Positions 61,253 to 64,000 of a stretch of 64,000 nucleotides of DNA are shown here, piece after piece (position 1 is the first letter of the stretch; every line of letters starts with the position of its first letter). The stretch comes from Paenibacillus lignilyticus. Its GTDB lineage: Bacteria > Bacillota > Bacilli > Paenibacillales > Paenibacillaceae. A program made the translations under genes and the position numbers. The stretch covers positions 124,001-188,000 of the forward strand of contig NZ_JAGKSP010000003.1 in the NCBI RefSeq assembly GCF_017942085.1, written 5' to 3'. The notes below the pieces were generated by a model that saw nothing but the letters and a program-made list of their open reading frames with translations, made no database searches and was not told the DNA's origin.

Positions 61253-62323
61253 ATGGCTTCGACATTTGCTTTTATCGGCTCCTATGCAAACGCGGACGAA
61301 CCGGGTATCTACGCTTGCACCTATGACAAAGAAACCGGCGCTTTAACGTTGATCGGTCAAGCGGATGGCCTGCAGAATCCGACTTTCCTCGTTCCTAATG
61401 AGAAGAATCGGATGATTTATACGATCATGGAGGGAAAAGATACCGAAGGCCGAAAATGCGGTTCAGCAGCTGCATATCGCTTCGATGACGCTTCAGGCAA
61501 CCTGCTTCGCTTGAACGAAGAGATCACGCTGCCCGCTACGACTTGCCATATTTCAATCGACGCGACACGTCGATTTGCCATGACGGCGAGCTATCACGGC
61601 GGTATGATCAGCCTTTCGCCGATTCTCGAGGATGGCCGTATTGGCCCGACCGTCGACATGCACCGGCATGAAGGTTCCAGCGTTCATCCGGCACAAACAC
61701 AGGCCAGAGCCCACTCGGTTATCGTCGACAACGCAGGCCGATATGCGGTCGTATCCGATCTCGGCCTAGATACGTTGTTTGTCTATGAATTGGATTTGCC
61801 AAACCAACGCATGCTGCTGCGCAGTCAGCTATCCATCACTCCCGGATCGGGACCTCGTCATTTCGTCTTTCATCCGGAGCTGCCATTTGGCTACGGTATC
61901 AACGAATTGAACAGCACAATCACGGTATATGCTTACGATTCCGCTATAGGACGACTAAGTGTCGTGCAGACGATTTCCACGCTGCCGGAATCGTTTACCG
62001 GTGACAATGCTTGCGCGGACATCCATCTGTCGCCGGATGGAAAGTTCCTGTACGGCTCTAATCGGGGACATGATAGCCTTGCAGTCTACCGCGTCAATCC
62101 GACTGACGGGAGCATTGAGCCGATTGAGTATGCGCCGACGCTCGGCGGGCACCCGCGAAATTTCGCGCTGTCACCGGACGGACGGTTCGCGCTTGTCGCA
62201 AATCGCGATGGCAGCAATATCGTAACGTTCAGCCGCAATGCCGAATCGGGCAAGCTGCAGCCAACAGGCAGCGAGCTTCGCGTATCTAAGCCGGTCTGCA
62301 TCCGTTTTGCTGAAGTAGACTAA
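61253..62323 (+). CDS. Lactonase family protein (YkgB/6-phosphogluconolactonase-type propeller)
   Basis: About 356 aa from ATG 61253 (GGAGGTG nine bases upstream). A seven-bladed propeller of the lactonase (Muc_lac_enz) family: FIGSYANADEPGIYACTYDK, NPTFLVPNEKNRMIYTIME, HAHSV-type His in QARAHSVIVDNAGRYAVVSD, GPRHFVFHPELPFGYGINEL, and HPRNFALSPDGRFALVANRD. Probably hydrolyses a sugar lactone (6-phosphogluconolactone or similar), cytoplasmic. Monocistronic with a terminator. Confidence 0.92.
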   Translation: MASTFAFIGSYANADEPGIYACTYDKETGALTLIGQADGLQNPTFLVPNEKNRMIYTIMEGKDTEGRKCGSAAAYRFDDASGNLLRLNEEITLPATTCHISIDATRRFAMTASYHGGMISLSPILEDGRIGPTVDMHRHEGSSVHPAQTQARAHSVIVDNAGRYAVVSDLGLDTLFVYELDLPNQRMLLRSQLSITPGSGPRHFVFHPELPFGYGINELNSTITVYAYDSAIGRLSVVQTISTLPESFTGDNACADIHLSPDGKFLYGSNRGHDSLAVYRVNPTDGSIEPIEYAPTLGGHPRNFALSPDGRFALVANRDGSNIVTFSRNAESGKLQPTGSELRVSKPVCIRFAEVD

Positions 62324-62336
62324 GCGTTAGGTGAAC

Positions 62337-62376
62337 AAAAAAGTTCTTGTCATTGGATAGTGACAAGAACTTTTAT
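62337..62376 (+). terminator. Rho-independent terminator of the lactonase gene
   Basis: AAAAGTTCTTGTCA / TGACAAGAACTTTT perfect 14-bp stem, then ATTG. 13 bases after the stop. Confidence 0.9.
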
Positions 62377-62467
62377 TGTTTTATGGGATCCTGACGGTTC
62401 TTCCATCTTATCCCTTACCCGTTTCATCCTTCAATCTTGTAAGGATCTTAGTTCCCATAGAAATATT

Positions 62468-62920
62468 TTATTTTATCTCTTTCCTTTCCTTAAACTGAAT
62501 TTTATAATGTTTCGCAAGATAACGGCCTAATGAAACTCCTTTATTCTTATAGACAGCGTTCACGATAAGCTTGGATTTATCTTTCAAATAAAATATATAG
62601 CAGTCCTCTTGGTAAGACTTTCCTATTTTTAAATATATGTATCCTAACTTTTTCTCTGTAATTGCTTCAATCAATTGAATGTCATTCATATCGAATTCTT
62701 TAGAAAATAGGAATGATCTTTTTTTGAGCATTTTATCTTTATTGATCTTAAAAGACGAAGAGAAGCCATAGACCGAGTAGACAATCATTAATAGACATAA
62801 ACATAGTGCAACGGGCTTATTTATTTGAAAAACGAAGATAAGAAATACTCCGATCAAACTCAGCCCAATCAGCATGGATTGAGTTCCTCGAAAGGTAAAA
62901 GTAGACCGCTCTTTTATCAT
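62468..62920 (-). CDS. Two-helix membrane protein, unknown
   Basis: A 150-aa protein with two close hydrophobic segments (LIGLSLIGVFLIFVFQI and ALCLCLLMIVYSVYGF, ~16-52) followed by a basic, beta-rich soluble domain (LLKKRSFLFSKEFDMNDIQL, YIYLKIGKSYQEDCYIFYLK), as in PH-like YcxB/YdbS-type proteins. Its ATG overlaps the rpiA stop (ATGA). Strongly AT-rich compared with the neighbours, suggesting different origin. Function unknown. Confidence 0.7.
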   Translation of the reverse strand: MIKERSTFTFRGTQSMLIGLSLIGVFLIFVFQINKPVALCLCLLMIVYSVYGFSSSFKINKDKMLKKRSFLFSKEFDMNDIQLIEAITEKKLGYIYLKIGKSYQEDCYIFYLKDKSKLIVNAVYKNKGVSLGRYLAKHYKIQFKERKEIK

Positions 62921-63579
62921 AATTCAACGACTGATCCGTCGTTATAGCCAACAATCACTCGAGTAGCAAGCTTAATAAACAGACCATTATCAACCACCCC
63001 GGGGATCATATTGATCGTGGTATTCAGTTCGTGGGGTTGGATTATATGCTCAAAGTGACAATCCACAATATAATTCCCGTTATCCGTTAGGAAAGCTTGA
63101 TCCTCGCTCATACGCAGCTGTGGAACACAACCAAGTTTACCCAACCTTTTCTGAGTTACCTCATTACCGAATTGCACAATCTCTACCGGCAGAGGAAATT
63201 TTCCCAGCTGATTTACTTTTTTACTTTCATCCACAATAATGATGAGCTCCTTACTCATTGAAGCTACGATCTTCTCGCGCAGCAGCGCTCCGCCGCCGCC
63301 TTTGATAAGATTCCAGCTATCGTCGACCTCGTCCGCTCCATCTATTGTCAGATCAATCGAATCGACTTCGGAAATCGATAGTACCGGAATGCCTAATTCT
63401 TTAGCTAGATTCTCCGAATGAACGGAAGTGGCTACTGCTTGAATGCTTAATCCCTCTTTGACATTCTTTCCTATCTTCTGAATGGCCCAGTAGGCTGTGG
63501 ACCCCGTTCCTAATCCAACGATCATGCCGGCTCGTATGTACGCTGCCGCTTTTTCTGCCGCTATTCTTTTCGACTCCAT
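62917..63579 (-). CDS. rpiA: Ribose-5-phosphate isomerase A
   Basis: About 220 aa from ATG 63579 (GGAGG five bases upstream). Interconverts ribose-5-phosphate and ribulose-5-phosphate in the pentose phosphate pathway. Family motifs: GMIVGLGTGSTAYWAIQKIG, TIDGADEVDDSWNLIKGGGG with ALLREKIVA (catalytic Asp, Glu and Lys), and GVVDNGLFIKLATRVIVGYN. Follows a GNAT gene by 11 bases and overlaps the downstream membrane-protein gene. Confidence 0.93.
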   Translation of the reverse strand: MESKRIAAEKAAAYIRAGMIVGLGTGSTAYWAIQKIGKNVKEGLSIQAVATSVHSENLAKELGIPVLSISEVDSIDLTIDGADEVDDSWNLIKGGGGALLREKIVASMSKELIIIVDESKKVNQLGKFPLPVEIVQFGNEVTQKRLGKLGCVPQLRMSEDQAFLTDNGNYIVDCHFEHIIQPHELNTTINMIPGVVDNGLFIKLATRVIVGYNDGSVVEL

Positions 63580-63590
63580 AAGGGCCTCCA

Positions 63591-64000
63591 TTAAGGTATG
63601 TTAATCCATTGAAGCTCCATTTTCCTACTCTTCGTGGTCATGCCAATGGAATGATAGAACATGATCGCATTTGGATTGTTCTCCGAAACCCCAAGTTCAA
63701 TACTATCCACCTGCAGACTTCTTGCGAAATCGAAAACATAATGCATTAGCTTTTTTCCGATCCCCATTTTCCTTACTGCATCAGCGACACAAAGACTGTT
63801 TACAAGCAAGACCTTCCTCGCGTTAACAAATGAATTTTCAGCGATTTCTTCTTCCTTCAAAACAACCATGCCAACAATATCACTGCCGAACGCAGCTAAA
63901 AAAATATGCTGTTTATCATCCAGTAACAGACTCTTAAAGTATTCTTCTCCCACTGGAGTTGCGTTCTCTTTGTACAGGTCCGGTCGTTCCGAAACGTGCA
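63591..64000 (-). CDS. GNAT acetyltransferase, 5' end outside the window
   Basis: The frame stays open to the window edge (HVSERPDLYKENATPVGEEY, then FKSLLLD), so the GTG at 63953 is not the true start. Acetyl-CoA motif A is VLLVNSLCVADAVRKMGIGK (V-x2-x-G-x-G with KMGIGKKL), and motif B is NPNAIMFYHSIGM. Typical small-substrate N-acetyltransferase; substrate unknown. It precedes rpiA by 11 bases, thus one operon. Confidence 0.85.
   Translation of the reverse strand, partial: HVSERPDLYKENATPVGEEYFKSLLLDDKQHIFLAAFGSDIVGMVVLKEEEIAENSFVNARKVLLVNSLCVADAVRKMGIGKKLMHYVFDFARSLQVDSIELGVSENNPNAIMFYHSIGMTTKSRKMELQWINIP

Overview
The window looks like a chromosomal segment of an endospore-forming, mid-GC Gram-positive of the Paenibacillaceae (Paenibacillus/Cohnella type). 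This rests on strong AGGAGG-type ribosome binding sites, many Rho-independent terminators, a CwlJ spore-cortex hydrolase, a SpoIIP-like amidase, copper-amine-oxidase-type 'stalk' domains, a YesM/YesN two-component pair with an Lpl-type sugar ABC transporter, and several AraC regulators. I saw no rRNA or tRNA genes, no CRISPR array and no complete mobile element. Identifications come from reading motifs, with no database search.

Layout. 1-6.6 kb: tail of an unknown gene, cwlJ, an unrecognised two-gene operon, a broken acetyltransferase/phosphotransferase locus, a VanZ-HD operon, an SF0329-like protein, methionine aminopeptidase, a YjgB-like secreted protein and a glycine-rich protein. 6.9-14.1 kb: stalk-AMIN-SpoIIP protein, a glycosyltransferase, a secreted-type Asp-box (BNR) protein, an alcohol dehydrogenase/cupin pair and a metallo-hydrolase. 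14.1-19.2 kb: a tightly coupled operon AraC - SIS isomerase - ROK kinase - GH38 alpha-mannosidase. 20-30 kb: AraC regulator, GT4 glycosyltransferase with UPF0104 membrane protein, CopC protein, MocR regulator divergent from a class D beta-lactamase, a DUF2089/LiaX-like operon and an EstB-like serine hydrolase. 30.3-32.5 kb: stalk-domain secreted protein and VanY carboxypeptidase. 32.8-37.4 kb: sugar-acid operon (TIM-barrel isomerase, SDR, YjhG/YagF-type dehydratase, SDR), divergent from a Crp/Fnr regulator and an alpha/beta hydrolase. 40-52.6 kb: carbohydrate-uptake region with an agarase-like glycoside hydrolase, solute-binding lipoprotein, two permeases, YesM/YesN, a large FAD oxidoreductase and an AraC regulator. 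52.7-64 kb: small unknown proteins, rifampicin phosphotransferase, an ABC exporter with its two-component system, a lactonase, ribose-5-phosphate isomerase and an acetyltransferase cut by the window edge.

The main theme outside the intact genes is decay by deletion. At least six, possibly seven, loci keep the 3' end of a recognisable gene (often with its stop and terminator), while the middle or front is missing: a GNAT-APH locus, an F5/8C domain tail, a sugar isomerase, a 41-codon glyoxalase-fold gene, a histidine kinase tail, an SDR, and an orphan reading frame at 13.7-14.1 kb. The most striking small structure is a 48-bp perfect palindrome with TG...CA ends, flanked by a 4-bp direct repeat. 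It sits exactly in the loop of a transcription terminator at 2.7 kb and reads like a minimal IS3-type insertion.
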